This document shows, piece by piece, positions 8,597 through 16,023 of a stretch of DNA of 64,000 nt. Under the pieces are notes generated by a model. It saw only the letters and a list, made by a program, of their open reading frames with translations, did no database searches and was not told where the DNA came from. Origin of the DNA: Thalassovita gelatinovora (GTDB lineage Bacteria > Pseudomonadota > Alphaproteobacteria > Rhodobacterales > Rhodobacteraceae). Made by a program: the position numbers and the translations under genes. The stretch is taken from contig NZ_CYSA01000007.1 of assembly GCF_001458355.1 (NCBI RefSeq), forward strand, positions 64,501-128,500. Direction: 5' to 3'. How positions within the stretch are numbered: the first letter of the stretch is position 1; each line of letters begins with the position of its first letter.

Positions 8597-9237
8597 GGGG
8601 TTTTATCCTCGTAATAGCAAAGGTCGCGGATCAAGCACGCATTGCATTTGGGTTTGCGCGCCACGCAGGTATAACGCCCGTGAAGGATCATCCAGTGATG
8701 CGCATGCAACTGGAAATCCACCGGGATATTGTCTTCGATGGCACGTTCGACGGCGACGACATCCTTGCCCACCGCCACGCCCGACCGATTGCCGAAGCGG
8801 AAAATATGGGTGTCGACCGCCTGCGCCGGATAGCGCCACCACATGTTCAGAACCACATTGGCGGTCTTGCGACCGACGCCAGGCAGGCTTTGAAGCGCGG
8901 CGCGGGAATTGGGCACCTCACCGTCATAGTCTTCGACCAGGATCCGGCTGAGTTTGATCACGTTCTTGGCCTTGTTGCGGTAAAGCCCGATGGTCTTGAT
9001 ATGCGCGATCAACCCATCTTCGCCCAAGTCCAGCATCTTTTGAGGCGTATCGGCGATCTTGAACAATTCGCGCGTCGCCTTGTTCACACCTTTGTCGGTC
9101 GCTTGCGCCGACAGCGCCACCGCCACCACCAGAGTATAGGCGTTGACGTGGTCGAGCTCGCCTTTAGGCGAGGCCTCGGCAGTCTGGAACCGGGTAAAAA
9201 TTTCACGGATGCTGTGATAGTTGAGTTGTCTGGGCAT
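8593..9237 (-). CDS. nth: Endonuclease III
   Basis: A 214-residue DNA glycosylase/AP lyase that removes oxidised pyrimidines. It has the helix-hairpin-helix LPGVGRKTANVV with the catalytic lysine, the catalytic aspartate in VDTHIFR, and the C-terminal [4Fe-4S] ligand pattern C-x6-C-x2-C-x5-C in CVARKPKCNACLIRDLC. It is the first gene of a two-gene unit with adenosine kinase. Confidence 0.97.
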   Translation of the reverse strand: MPRQLNYHSIREIFTRFQTAEASPKGELDHVNAYTLVVAVALSAQATDKGVNKATRELFKIADTPQKMLDLGEDGLIAHIKTIGLYRNKAKNVIKLSRILVEDYDGEVPNSRAALQSLPGVGRKTANVVLNMWWRYPAQAVDTHIFRFGNRSGVAVGKDVVAVERAIEDNIPVDFQLHAHHWMILHGRYTCVARKPKCNACLIRDLCYYEDKTP

Positions 9238-9288
9238 AGGGCACGGTCTGATTGCTTTGTTCCCCCCTATCCGGGTAGGCCCCGAATT

Positions 9289-10170
9289 TCAACGACAAGC
9301 CGCAACGCGCAGCGTTTCCCATTCCGCTGGTGTTTCATCTCCACCCTGGACAAAGCTGGCCACGGTCACGCCTTGATCGGGAAAATGCGCCACGTGATTG
9401 GCCGAAAACGGGCCACAACCAGAATGACCAAGGATCGTCGCCCCACTTTCGACCTGCCCAATCATTAGACCCAGACCATAGCCGGTTCGTCGCCACGGTC
9501 GCCCCTCTATGCCGCCGCCGTGCATATGCAGCGCGGTCATTTGATCGACAAGGTTCGACGACAACAGCCCGCCAACCAGTATACCATGCAATATCCGGGT
9601 GGCATCGGCCGCATTGCCCATCATGCAGCCGTGATAGACCCAGCCAGGGTGGTATCCCCCACTGTCCCACACCAGCCCCGAGAAATCCCGTGGCATCCGC
9701 GCCAACCGGACGGACTGCACCCCCAATGGCAGGGCCAGACGACGCGCGACGATCGTACCCAGATCGGCACCTTCGCTGACTTCCAGCGCGAATCGTGCCT
9801 GCATGTAACCGATATTGGAATAACGCCAACCCGCGCCCGGTTCCCATAGCAGATCATCGGCACGGGCCTCTTCCAGCATCTGACCAACCGGCCAAGGGTC
9901 TTCCCCCGCCTCCACCGCCGCGTGATAGCGCCCAACGGTGCCGTAATCGCGCAATCCCGAGCTATGCGCCAACAGGTGGCGCAGGCTGTAGGGCTTGCCG
10001 GGCAGGGCCGCGTCAAGATCCAGCACACCTTCTTCAGCGCGTAGTAACAGACAAGCGGCAATCAGGGTCTTGGTAAAGCTCCACCATGGCAGCACCTCAT
10101 CCGGCGCATCATCGCGCCACAGTGTCCCAGTCGCATCCACGGCTGCGGAAATGAATCTTTGGTTTGCCAT
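9289..10170 (-). CDS. Beta-lactamase-fold serine hydrolase
   Basis: A protein of the class C beta-lactamase/penicillin-binding fold. From the chosen start it has SFTK at about residues 31-34 (S-x-x-K nucleophile motif) and a YSN motif (Y-x-N) in GWRYSNIGYM; HSGCG may stand for the third motif. It lacks a signal peptide, so it is probably a cytoplasmic esterase or peptidase rather than a resistance enzyme. The open frame extends upstream, with another ATG at 10230; neither start has a clear ribosome site, and I chose the one that places the S-x-x-K box at the usual distance. It is divergent from the Ada-like gene. Confidence 0.75.
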   Translation of the reverse strand: MANQRFISAAVDATGTLWRDDAPDEVLPWWSFTKTLIAACLLLRAEEGVLDLDAALPGKPYSLRHLLAHSSGLRDYGTVGRYHAAVEAGEDPWPVGQMLEEARADDLLWEPGAGWRYSNIGYMQARFALEVSEGADLGTIVARRLALPLGVQSVRLARMPRDFSGLVWDSGGYHPGWVYHGCMMGNAADATRILHGILVGGLLSSNLVDQMTALHMHGGGIEGRPWRRTGYGLGLMIGQVESGATILGHSGCGPFSANHVAHFPDQGVTVASFVQGGDETPAEWETLRVAACR

Positions 10171-10266
10171 AGCACAAGCGTGGTCCGAACCGGATGAAAG
10201 CGCAAGTTTCGGGTCGCTTGCAGAGGTCATGCTGCGATAAGCTATGAGCGAAAGAAGGGAACCCCT

Positions 10267-11121
10267 ATGCTGTCTCAGACACCAGAAACCGGCTATCATT
10301 ACAACGTCATGCGCCGCGCCATCGAGTTGATCGATGCGGCCGGGCCGGGGTTAAGCCTGAACGATCTGGCGACGCAGATGGGGATGAGCCCGGCGCATTT
10401 TCAGCGGCTGTTTTCACAATGGGCCGGGGTGTCGCCGAAACGGTATCAGCAATACCTTACGCTGGACCATGCCAAGACATTGTTGCGCGACAACATGACG
10501 ACGCTGGATGTCAGCCATCAGGTCGGATTGTCGGGCAATGGCCGATTGCACGATCTTTTCATCCGGTGGGAAGCGATGAGCCCCGGGGAATATGCCCGCG
10601 CCGGGGATGGGTTGAACATCTTCTGGGGCTGGTTCGACAGCCCGTTCGACCAAGCGCTGGTGATGGGCACGTCAAAGGGGCTGTGCGGCCTTGCCTTTGC
10701 TGCGGAAACCGGCCCCGAGGCAGCGTTTCAGGACATGTTTTCGCGCTGGCCCAAGGCCAAATTCACCGAAGACCCGATAATGCTGAGACCTCTGGTCGAC
10801 GCAGCCTTCACGCAGAAAGGCGAAACCGCGCTGCACATGATCGGCGCGCCGTTCCAGATCAAGGTGTGGGAAGCGCTGCTGCATATTCCGTCGGGCCATG
10901 TGACGACCTATTCCGAAATCGCGGGCAGCATCGGTAAACCCAAGGCGGTGCGCGCTGTGGGCACTGCGGTCGGGCGCAATCCGGTCAGTTGGCTGATTCC
11001 ATGCCATCGCGCCTTGCGCAAATCCGGTGCCTTGGGTGGCTATCACTGGGGTCTGCCGGTGAAACGCGCGCTTCTGGCCTATGAATCGGCTCGCGCCGAG
11101 GCAGAAAGCAATGCCGCCTGA
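10267..11121 (+). CDS. AraC-type regulator fused to O6-methylguanine-DNA methyltransferase (Ada-like, lacking the N-terminal sensor domain)
   Basis: A 284-residue two-domain protein. Residues about 15-110 form an AraC helix-turn-helix pair (AHFQRLFSQWAGVSPKRYQQY). Residues about 195-275 form the alkyltransferase domain with the acceptor cysteine C246 in WLIPCHRALRKSG. E. coli Ada has an additional N-terminal zinc domain whose Cys38 senses methyl phosphotriesters and switches the protein to an activator; that domain is absent here. The protein should still repair O6-methylguanine directly; how or whether it senses damage is open. A GAAGGGAA ribosome site precedes the ATG. Confidence 0.9.
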   Translation: MLSQTPETGYHYNVMRRAIELIDAAGPGLSLNDLATQMGMSPAHFQRLFSQWAGVSPKRYQQYLTLDHAKTLLRDNMTTLDVSHQVGLSGNGRLHDLFIRWEAMSPGEYARAGDGLNIFWGWFDSPFDQALVMGTSKGLCGLAFAAETGPEAAFQDMFSRWPKAKFTEDPIMLRPLVDAAFTQKGETALHMIGAPFQIKVWEALLHIPSGHVTTYSEIAGSIGKPKAVRAVGTAVGRNPVSWLIPCHRALRKSGALGGYHWGLPVKRALLAYESARAEAESNAA

Positions 11122-11243
11122 CAAGGCAGAGAAGCCCCGATCCCACAGATACGCGGATTGCCGCCGATACTGACGCAGAGTTGTGTTTTGATACACATTG
11201 CAACAGTCTATATTGGCGGCGACCCGCACCTGCGGAGACAAAC

Positions 11244-11915
11244 ATGAGGCTAAACACCATGACACGAGCATCCAAAGTCGTTCTTTTTGTGGTTGGCGCA
11301 TCGCTGCTGACCACCACTGCCTGTACCGATCCTGCGATGATGGGCGGCACCGATCCCAACCAGCGCACCAAAGAAGGTGCTGTGATCGGCGGCGTACTGG
11401 GTGCCATCACCGGGATGGCCGTCAGCAAGGACAAGGGAAAAGGCGCGATCATCGGCGGTGTTCTGGGGGGCGTGACCGGTGCCGCCATCGGCAGCGACCT
11501 GGACAAGCAAGAAGCCGAATTGCGCAACAGCTTGGACAACAATGTACAGATCACCAATACCGGCGATCGGTTGATCGTGACCATGCCGCAGGACATTCTG
11601 TTCGCCACCGACAGCACCTATGTCCAACCGGTATTGCAGGATGATTTGCGCGCCGTCGCCGCAAGCCTGAACCGCTATCCCAACAGCAGCGTTCAGGTCG
11701 TTGGCCATACCGACAATACCGGATCGGCCCAATATAATTTCGACCTCAGCAATCGCCGTGCGGCTTCGGTTTCTTCGATCCTGATCGGGGCAGGCGTTTC
11801 GGCGTCTCGGGTTCTGACCATCGGTCGCGGAGAAGATCAGCCCATCGCCTCCAACCTGACCCCGGAAGGCCGGGCGCAAAACCGACGGGTGGAAATCGTG
11901 ATCCTTCCGAACTGA
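11244..11915 (+). CDS. OmpA-family outer-membrane lipoprotein with glycine-zipper
   Basis: A 223-residue envelope protein. A signal peptide ends in the lipobox LTTTAC, so the mature protein starts at a lipidated cysteine. Two glycine-zipper stretches (GAVIGGVLGAITG and GAIIGGVLGGVTGAAIG) follow, then the C-terminal OmpA peptidoglycan-binding domain (VVGHTDNTGSAQYNFDLSNRRA and GRGEDQP). It probably ties the outer membrane to the cell wall, as in YiaD/Pal-like proteins. The ATG at 11244 is chosen because GGAGA lies 6 bases upstream. TTGATA and TATATT boxes at about 11190-11216 could be its promoter. Confidence 0.9.
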   Translation: MRLNTMTRASKVVLFVVGASLLTTTACTDPAMMGGTDPNQRTKEGAVIGGVLGAITGMAVSKDKGKGAIIGGVLGGVTGAAIGSDLDKQEAELRNSLDNNVQITNTGDRLIVTMPQDILFATDSTYVQPVLQDDLRAVAASLNRYPNSSVQVVGHTDNTGSAQYNFDLSNRRAASVSSILIGAGVSASRVLTIGRGEDQPIASNLTPEGRAQNRRVEIVILPN

Positions 11916-11935
11916 TCGACCATAGAAGAACATGA

Positions 11936-11962
11936 ACAGGCGGCTTGCGACAGGCCGCCTGT
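11936..11962 (+). terminator. Hairpin after the OmpA-type lipoprotein gene
   Basis: ACAGGCGGC at 11936-11944 pairs with GCCGCCTGT at 11954-11962 (9 perfect pairs, 9-base loop), 21 bases after the stop codon. There is no strong T-run downstream. Confidence 0.5.
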
Positions 11963-12062
11963 GCTTGAGGTTAGATCGCCCATGAAGCAGGCAGGCTGGA
12001 AAACGCCCGCTATCTTGAAACGCTGGGTCAATTGATGACCCGATTGCGGGCCGAAATCGGTT

Positions 12063-12083
12063 ATTTCAAACAAGGTTTGAAAT
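12063..12083. other. Palindrome overlapping the VOC gene stop codon
   Basis: ATTTCAAAC-aag-GTTTGAAAT is a perfect 9-bp inverted repeat that contains the stop codon and last codons of the VOC gene. It could act as a 3'-end hairpin for that gene on the minus strand, though no T-run follows. Confidence 0.4.
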
Positions 12084-12464
12084 CTCGATCAGATTGCCAT
12101 CGGGATCGCGCAGATAGATTGACAGGATCGGCCCAGTTGCACCGCTGCGTCGTACTGGCCCCAGTTCGATTTCAACACCCGCCTTGACCAGATGCCGTGC
12201 CCAATCTGCGACCCGGGTCTGGCTCAGAAAACACAGATCCGCCGATCCCGGGGCCGCGTGGCGCGCCTTTGGCAGGAATTCCGCCCCCGCCTGATGCAGG
12301 TTGATTTTCTGAGTGCCAAAATACAGCGCCCAGCGGCTGCTGTCATCGACCGCATCGAACCGGTCGGCCCGCATCCCCAGCACTTCCGAATAAAACGCGA
12401 CCGTTGCCGACAGATCGGCCACCGTCAAAACCAGATGATCCAGTGCAGCAAGTTCCGGTGCCAT
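12066..12464 (-). CDS. VOC family (glyoxalase/dioxygenase-like) protein
   Basis: A 132-residue single vicinal-oxygen-chelate domain. It begins with a metal-site strand, LDHLVLTVADL, followed by TVAFYSEVLGM, and ends with SIYLRDPDGNLIEISN, whose glutamate is a typical metal ligand in the family. Reactions in this family are diverse (glyoxalase, dioxygenase, epimerase, drug binding), and nothing nearby fixes the substrate. Similar proteins are often labelled virulence or glyoxalase-like. It is divergent from the MaoC-like gene with about 40 bases between the starts. Confidence 0.85.
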   Translation of the reverse strand: MAPELAALDHLVLTVADLSATVAFYSEVLGMRADRFDAVDDSSRWALYFGTQKINLHQAGAEFLPKARHAAPGSADLCFLSQTRVADWARHLVKAGVEIELGPVRRSGATGPILSIYLRDPDGNLIEISNLV

Positions 12465-12506
12465 TTTTTAATTGCCCCTCTGCTGTCTCGAATTTACCCT
12501 CTCATT

Positions 12507-13313
12507 ATGCATGAAGACCTGCCAGAAGAAACCCGCCAGACCGATGTGATGGACCCGGCCCGTGCCGCTGCTTTGCAGATCAGCCTCGGACTGCCCGCCA
12601 CAATCGAAACCGGCAGCCCTTTGCCGCCCTTCTTCCATCAAATTTATTTCTGGGATCCAGAACCCACTACCCGTTTGGGCCGCGATGGACACCCGGCGAC
12701 TGGCATCGGGTTGATTCCCGACCTTGGTCTTCCGCGCCGCATGTGGGCCGGGGGCGGGCTGGAATTTCACGAACCATTGCGGGCAGGTATCACAGCACAA
12801 AAACGGGTATCCGTCGCCGAAATCAGCCGCAAGGAGGGCCGCACCGGCCCATTGGCATTCGTGACCCTGAAACATGAACTGTTTCAGAACGACCACCTGT
12901 GCGTGACAGAATATCAGGACCTCGTGTATCGTCAGGATCCATCACCGGAGGCAACCAAACCGGCAGCCCCGGTTGCCGCCACAGACGAAGACCATTGCGA
13001 ACAGGCCGATTTCACGTCGACCCTATTGTTTCGCTATTCGGCACTTACCTTCAACGGCCACCGTATTCATTACGATACGGAGTATGCCCGCGATATCGAA
13101 GGCTATGCCGGCTTGGTCACCCACGGGCCGCTTCTGGCGCAGTTATTGATGCTTTTGGCCGAACGCCGGATGGGAGCCTTGAAACATTTTACCTTCCGCG
13201 CCACCGCGCCCTTGATATTGGGGGAAACGGCAACGCTATGCTGGAAAGAAAACGGTGACATGTGGATTCGCGCGCCCGATGGCCGCCAATGTATGAAGGC
13301 CAAGGCAGGCTAG
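12507..13313 (+). CDS. MaoC-like acyl-CoA hydratase (HTD2/mesaconyl-C4-CoA hydratase type)
   Basis: About 268 residues with a double hot-dog layout: an N-terminal FAS1-like dehydratase domain (RRMWAGGGLEFHEPLRAG) and a C-terminal MaoC-like domain with the catalytic region FRYSALTFNGHRIHYDTEYA followed by GYAGLVTHGPLLAQLL. That pattern (Y-S-A-x-T-x-N-x-H-x-I-H-Y-D) is typical of eukaryotic HTD2 and bacterial mesaconyl-C4-CoA hydratase relatives, which hydrate or dehydrate short acyl-CoA esters. The substrate here is unknown. Neither the ATG at 12507 nor the one at 12549 has a good ribosome site, so the start is uncertain. Confidence 0.8.
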   Translation: MHEDLPEETRQTDVMDPARAAALQISLGLPATIETGSPLPPFFHQIYFWDPEPTTRLGRDGHPATGIGLIPDLGLPRRMWAGGGLEFHEPLRAGITAQKRVSVAEISRKEGRTGPLAFVTLKHELFQNDHLCVTEYQDLVYRQDPSPEATKPAAPVAATDEDHCEQADFTSTLLFRYSALTFNGHRIHYDTEYARDIEGYAGLVTHGPLLAQLLMLLAERRMGALKHFTFRATAPLILGETATLCWKENGDMWIRAPDGRQCMKAKAG

Positions 13314-13324
13314 AAGCGTCGTTG

Positions 13325-13350
13325 GTTCTTCTTGGTATAAATACTCAAAT
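13325..13350 (+). repeat. Probable decayed copy of the dispersed repeat tag
   Basis: TTCTTCTTGGTATAAATACT here resembles the tag TTTCATCTTGGCAAAAAATA CTCC of copies B and C, in the same order, but no hairpins follow. It lies in the 63-base gap between the convergent MaoC-like and FAD oxidoreductase genes, the same type of position as the intact copies. Confidence 0.4.
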
Positions 13351-13376
13351 CCACCCGCGCCGCCTCGGCCTGGACC

Positions 13377-14423
13377 TCAGAAACTGGCCTCGGCCCGAAA
13401 CCCGTCCGGAATACGATCAATCCCGTCGATCAGCAGGCCGGCCATCACCTGCGCCACGAATGGTGCCATGCCGAACCCGATCTTGAATCCACCATTCGCG
13501 ATATATTGCCCGGCCTTGGTCGGATGCACGCCCAGCACCGGGGCGCGGCTGCGGCTGCGCGGGCGGATACCGGCCCAGCGTTCGATCACACCCGCCCCGG
13601 CCAAGACGGGCACGGCAGCAAAGGCGCGCGCCAGCACCGAATCCAACTGCCCGTCCACCGATGTGGGGTCGTCGTAATCGCGCTCGCTGGTCGAACCCAC
13701 CGCCACGGTGCCATCGACATGCGGGACCACATGCACCGCATCGGCAAAAATCTGCGGACAATCGCGCAGATCGCGTGGCAGCCTCAGCAATGCCCCCTGC
13801 CCTTTGACCCCGTTGCCGAAGCTTCGCTTGGTTTCGCGGCTGATTTCCTCCAACCCCGCAACACCGGTGGCCCAGACAGTACGTCCCTGTGCCGTGCCCT
13901 CGGTCACTATCTCGCCGCCCTTCGCCTGGATTGCCGCCACCAAAGCGGCGCAGGCCATGCGCGGATGCAGCCGAGCGCTCAGCGTGTCCCGGATCAGCCA
14001 ACCGCTCGGGCTCTCCGGTGCCCAATCTCCGGCCTCCCCGGCCTTGATCACTTCCCAGCTGGCCTTGCCCTGCCATAGCTCCGCTGCGCCCGTGTGCCGC
14101 GACCGCGCCAATTCCAGCGCCTTGTCATCCCCGACCGGCTGCAAACGGCCCAGCCGGGCATAGCCACTGCGTTGCTCGCCTGCCGCTTCTACTTCCCGCC
14201 AAAACGCGTCTGCCATGATCAGGCTTTCGAACTGAAACTGTTTCTTGTCGTTCCAGTTTTCCGGCACATGCGGTGCCAATGCACCGACCAAACCACCGCT
14301 TGCCCCTGCACCGGGGCCGTAAGGGTCGATCACCCGCACTTTGGCCCCGCGCGTCAGGCAAGTCCAGGCGATGGAAAGACCAAAAATACCGGCCCCGTGA
14401 ACGGTCACATCCACCATTGCCAT
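13377..14423 (-). CDS. FAD-dependent oxidoreductase of the DAO family (candidate MnmC1-like partner of MnmD)
   Basis: A 348-residue D-amino-acid-oxidase-type flavoprotein. The N-terminal HGAGIFGLSIAW is the dinucleotide-binding G-x-G-x-x-G, followed by an acidic strand end (RVIDPYGP) and GASGG...GALAPH, a loop like that of glycine oxidases and of the FAD half of MnmC. Its C-terminal GIRPRSRSRAPVLG and GGFKIGFGMAP fit the family's FAD-binding end. In E. coli, MnmC fuses this kind of oxidase with the methyltransferase MnmD; here mnmD is the adjacent, divergent gene. So it may remove the carboxymethyl group from tRNA wobble uridine, or be a glycine/amino-acid oxidase. AAGGGG lies 9 bases before the ATG at 14423. 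Confidence 0.8.
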   Translation of the reverse strand: MAMVDVTVHGAGIFGLSIAWTCLTRGAKVRVIDPYGPGAGASGGLVGALAPHVPENWNDKKQFQFESLIMADAFWREVEAAGEQRSGYARLGRLQPVGDDKALELARSRHTGAAELWQGKASWEVIKAGEAGDWAPESPSGWLIRDTLSARLHPRMACAALVAAIQAKGGEIVTEGTAQGRTVWATGVAGLEEISRETKRSFGNGVKGQGALLRLPRDLRDCPQIFADAVHVVPHVDGTVAVGSTSERDYDDPTSVDGQLDSVLARAFAAVPVLAGAGVIERWAGIRPRSRSRAPVLGVHPTKAGQYIANGGFKIGFGMAPFVAQVMAGLLIDGIDRIPDGFRAEASF

Positions 14424-14482
14424 TGCCCGCGTCCCCTTGCATTGTCGCGTTATTCTCAACCGTTTCCTTAAGGGATCAGACC

Positions 14483-15160
14483 ATGCATGACCAGCGTGCC
14501 GACCTGCAATGGCGCGATGACGCGATCCCGGTTTCGACCCGGTTCGACGATCCCTATTTTTCGCTGGATAACGGGTTGGCCGAAACCGCCCATGTCTTTT
14601 TGCAAGGCAACGATCTGCCGATGCGATTCCAGCCCGGTTTTCACATCGCTGAGCTGGGGTTTGGCACTGGCCTGAACCTGTTGGCAGCGCTGAAACTTTG
14701 GCGTGAAACCGGCCAACAAGGTGCGCTGCGCTTCACCTCCTTCGAAGCCTTCCCAATGACCCCGGCGGAAATGATCCGCGCCCAATCCGCATTTCCCGAA
14801 ATTGCCGAAGTGGCCGGGGATCTGGCACCGCATTGGACCGATGATCTGAACCGGTTGGATCTGCCCGATCTGAAATTCGACCTGGTCCGGGGCGATGCAC
14901 GCACGACCCTGCCGCAGTGGTCGGGACAAGCCGACGGTTGGTTTCTGGACGGATTTTCACCCGCCAAGAATCCCGAACTCTGGGGCCCGAATCTGATGAA
15001 AGAGGTTTTCCATCACACCGCTCCGGGTGGCACTGCCGCCACCTATACGGCAGCTGGATTTGTCCGCCGTGGATTGCAAGAGGCCGGTTTCACCGTAGAC
15101 CGCCGCCCCGGTTTTGGCCGAAAGCGGCATATGACAACCGCAAGAAAGGCCCAGCAATGA
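14483..15160 (+). CDS. mnmD: tRNA 5-methylaminomethyl-2-thiouridine methyltransferase, stand-alone MnmD
   Basis: A 225-residue SAM-dependent methyltransferase matching the N-terminal half of E. coli MnmC. Key stretches are DDPYFSLDNGLAETAHVFLQGN, the SAM-binding FHIAELGFGTGLNLLAAL, WFLDGFSPAKNPELW, and a C-terminal GGTAATYTAAGFVRRGLQEAGF. It adds the last methyl group to give mnm5(s2)U at the wobble base of several tRNAs. AAGGG lies 8 bases before the ATG at 14483. Its stop overlaps the next start (ATGA), so it is coupled to the DMT exporter gene. The oxidase half of MnmC is not fused. Confidence 0.9.
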   Translation: MHDQRADLQWRDDAIPVSTRFDDPYFSLDNGLAETAHVFLQGNDLPMRFQPGFHIAELGFGTGLNLLAALKLWRETGQQGALRFTSFEAFPMTPAEMIRAQSAFPEIAEVAGDLAPHWTDDLNRLDLPDLKFDLVRGDARTTLPQWSGQADGWFLDGFSPAKNPELWGPNLMKEVFHHTAPGGTAATYTAAGFVRRGLQEAGFTVDRRPGFGRKRHMTTARKAQQ

Positions 15161-16023
15161 GCCCGAACAATACCCGGCTAGGTATCCTGTTGATGGTCGC
15201 TACCACCTTCGTCTTTGCCATGCAGGACGGCATTTCCCGCCATCTGGCCGGGGAATATAATGTGCTGATGGTGACGATGATCCGCTACTGGTTCTTCGCT
15301 GCATTCGTGATCGCGGTCGCAGCGCGCAAAGCGGGCGGCGTACGGGCCGCGGCGCGCACCTCGCAGCCTCTGTTGCAGGGGTTTCGCGCGGTGCTTCTGG
15401 TGATCGAAATTTGTGTTACAGTCTATGGCTTTACCCTTCTTGGACTGGTGGAAAGCCACGCGGTTTTCGTCTGTTATCCGTTGCTGATCGTGGCATTGTC
15501 GGGTCCGGTTCTGGGTGAATCCGTGGGTTGGCGCCGCTGGGCTGCGATTGCGGTCGGCTTTGTCGGCGTGATGATCATCCTGCAACCGGGGTTCGGAGTG
15601 TTCAAACCACAAGCCGTCGTGCCGCTGATCGCGGCGCTGATGTTCGCGCTTTATGGATTGATGACCCGTTATGTTGCCCGCCGCGACAGTGCCGCCACCT
15701 CTTTTTTCTGGACCGGCACTATCGGGTCGGTTGCAATGACGGCGGTCGGCGCGTGGTTCTGGGAACCGATGACCGGCCCCGATTGGGGCTGGATGGCGTT
15801 GCTTTGCGTTACCGGTGCCTTGGGCCATTTCCTGTTGATCAAATGCTACGAAGTTGCCGAGGCCAGTTCGGTGCAGCCCTTTGCCTATTTGCAACTGGTG
15901 TTCGCTTCGGCGCTTGGCATTGCCGTTTTCAGTGAAACGATCCGGCTGAACGTGGCGTTCGGGGCCGGAATCATCGTGATCGCGGGACTGTTCACCCTAT
16001 GGCGAGAGCGGCAAAACGCTTGA
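15157..16023 (+). CDS. DMT-superfamily (EamA) transporter
   Basis: A 288-residue membrane protein with about ten hydrophobic segments and the two EamA repeats (first from residue 8, TRLGILLMVATTFVFAMQDG; second from about 145, LIAALMFALYGLMTRYV). These proteins export small metabolites such as amino acids or nucleosides; the cargo cannot be told. The start overlaps the mnmD stop by four bases. Its last 27 bases overlap the 3' end of the convergent lytic transglycosylase gene. Confidence 0.9.
   Translation: MSPNNTRLGILLMVATTFVFAMQDGISRHLAGEYNVLMVTMIRYWFFAAFVIAVAARKAGGVRAAARTSQPLLQGFRAVLLVIEICVTVYGFTLLGLVESHAVFVCYPLLIVALSGPVLGESVGWRRWAAIAVGFVGVMIILQPGFGVFKPQAVVPLIAALMFALYGLMTRYVARRDSAATSFFWTGTIGSVAMTAVGAWFWEPMTGPDWGWMALLCVTGALGHFLLIKCYEVAEASSVQPFAYLQLVFASALGIAVFSETIRLNVAFGAGIIVIAGLFTLWRERQNA

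Noticed and set aside
12025-12041. GGGTCA-attga-TGACCC inverted repeat downstream of the OmpA-type gene
   Set aside because: Short and isolated; too weak to call a regulatory site, and the stronger hairpin at 11936 already marks the gene end.
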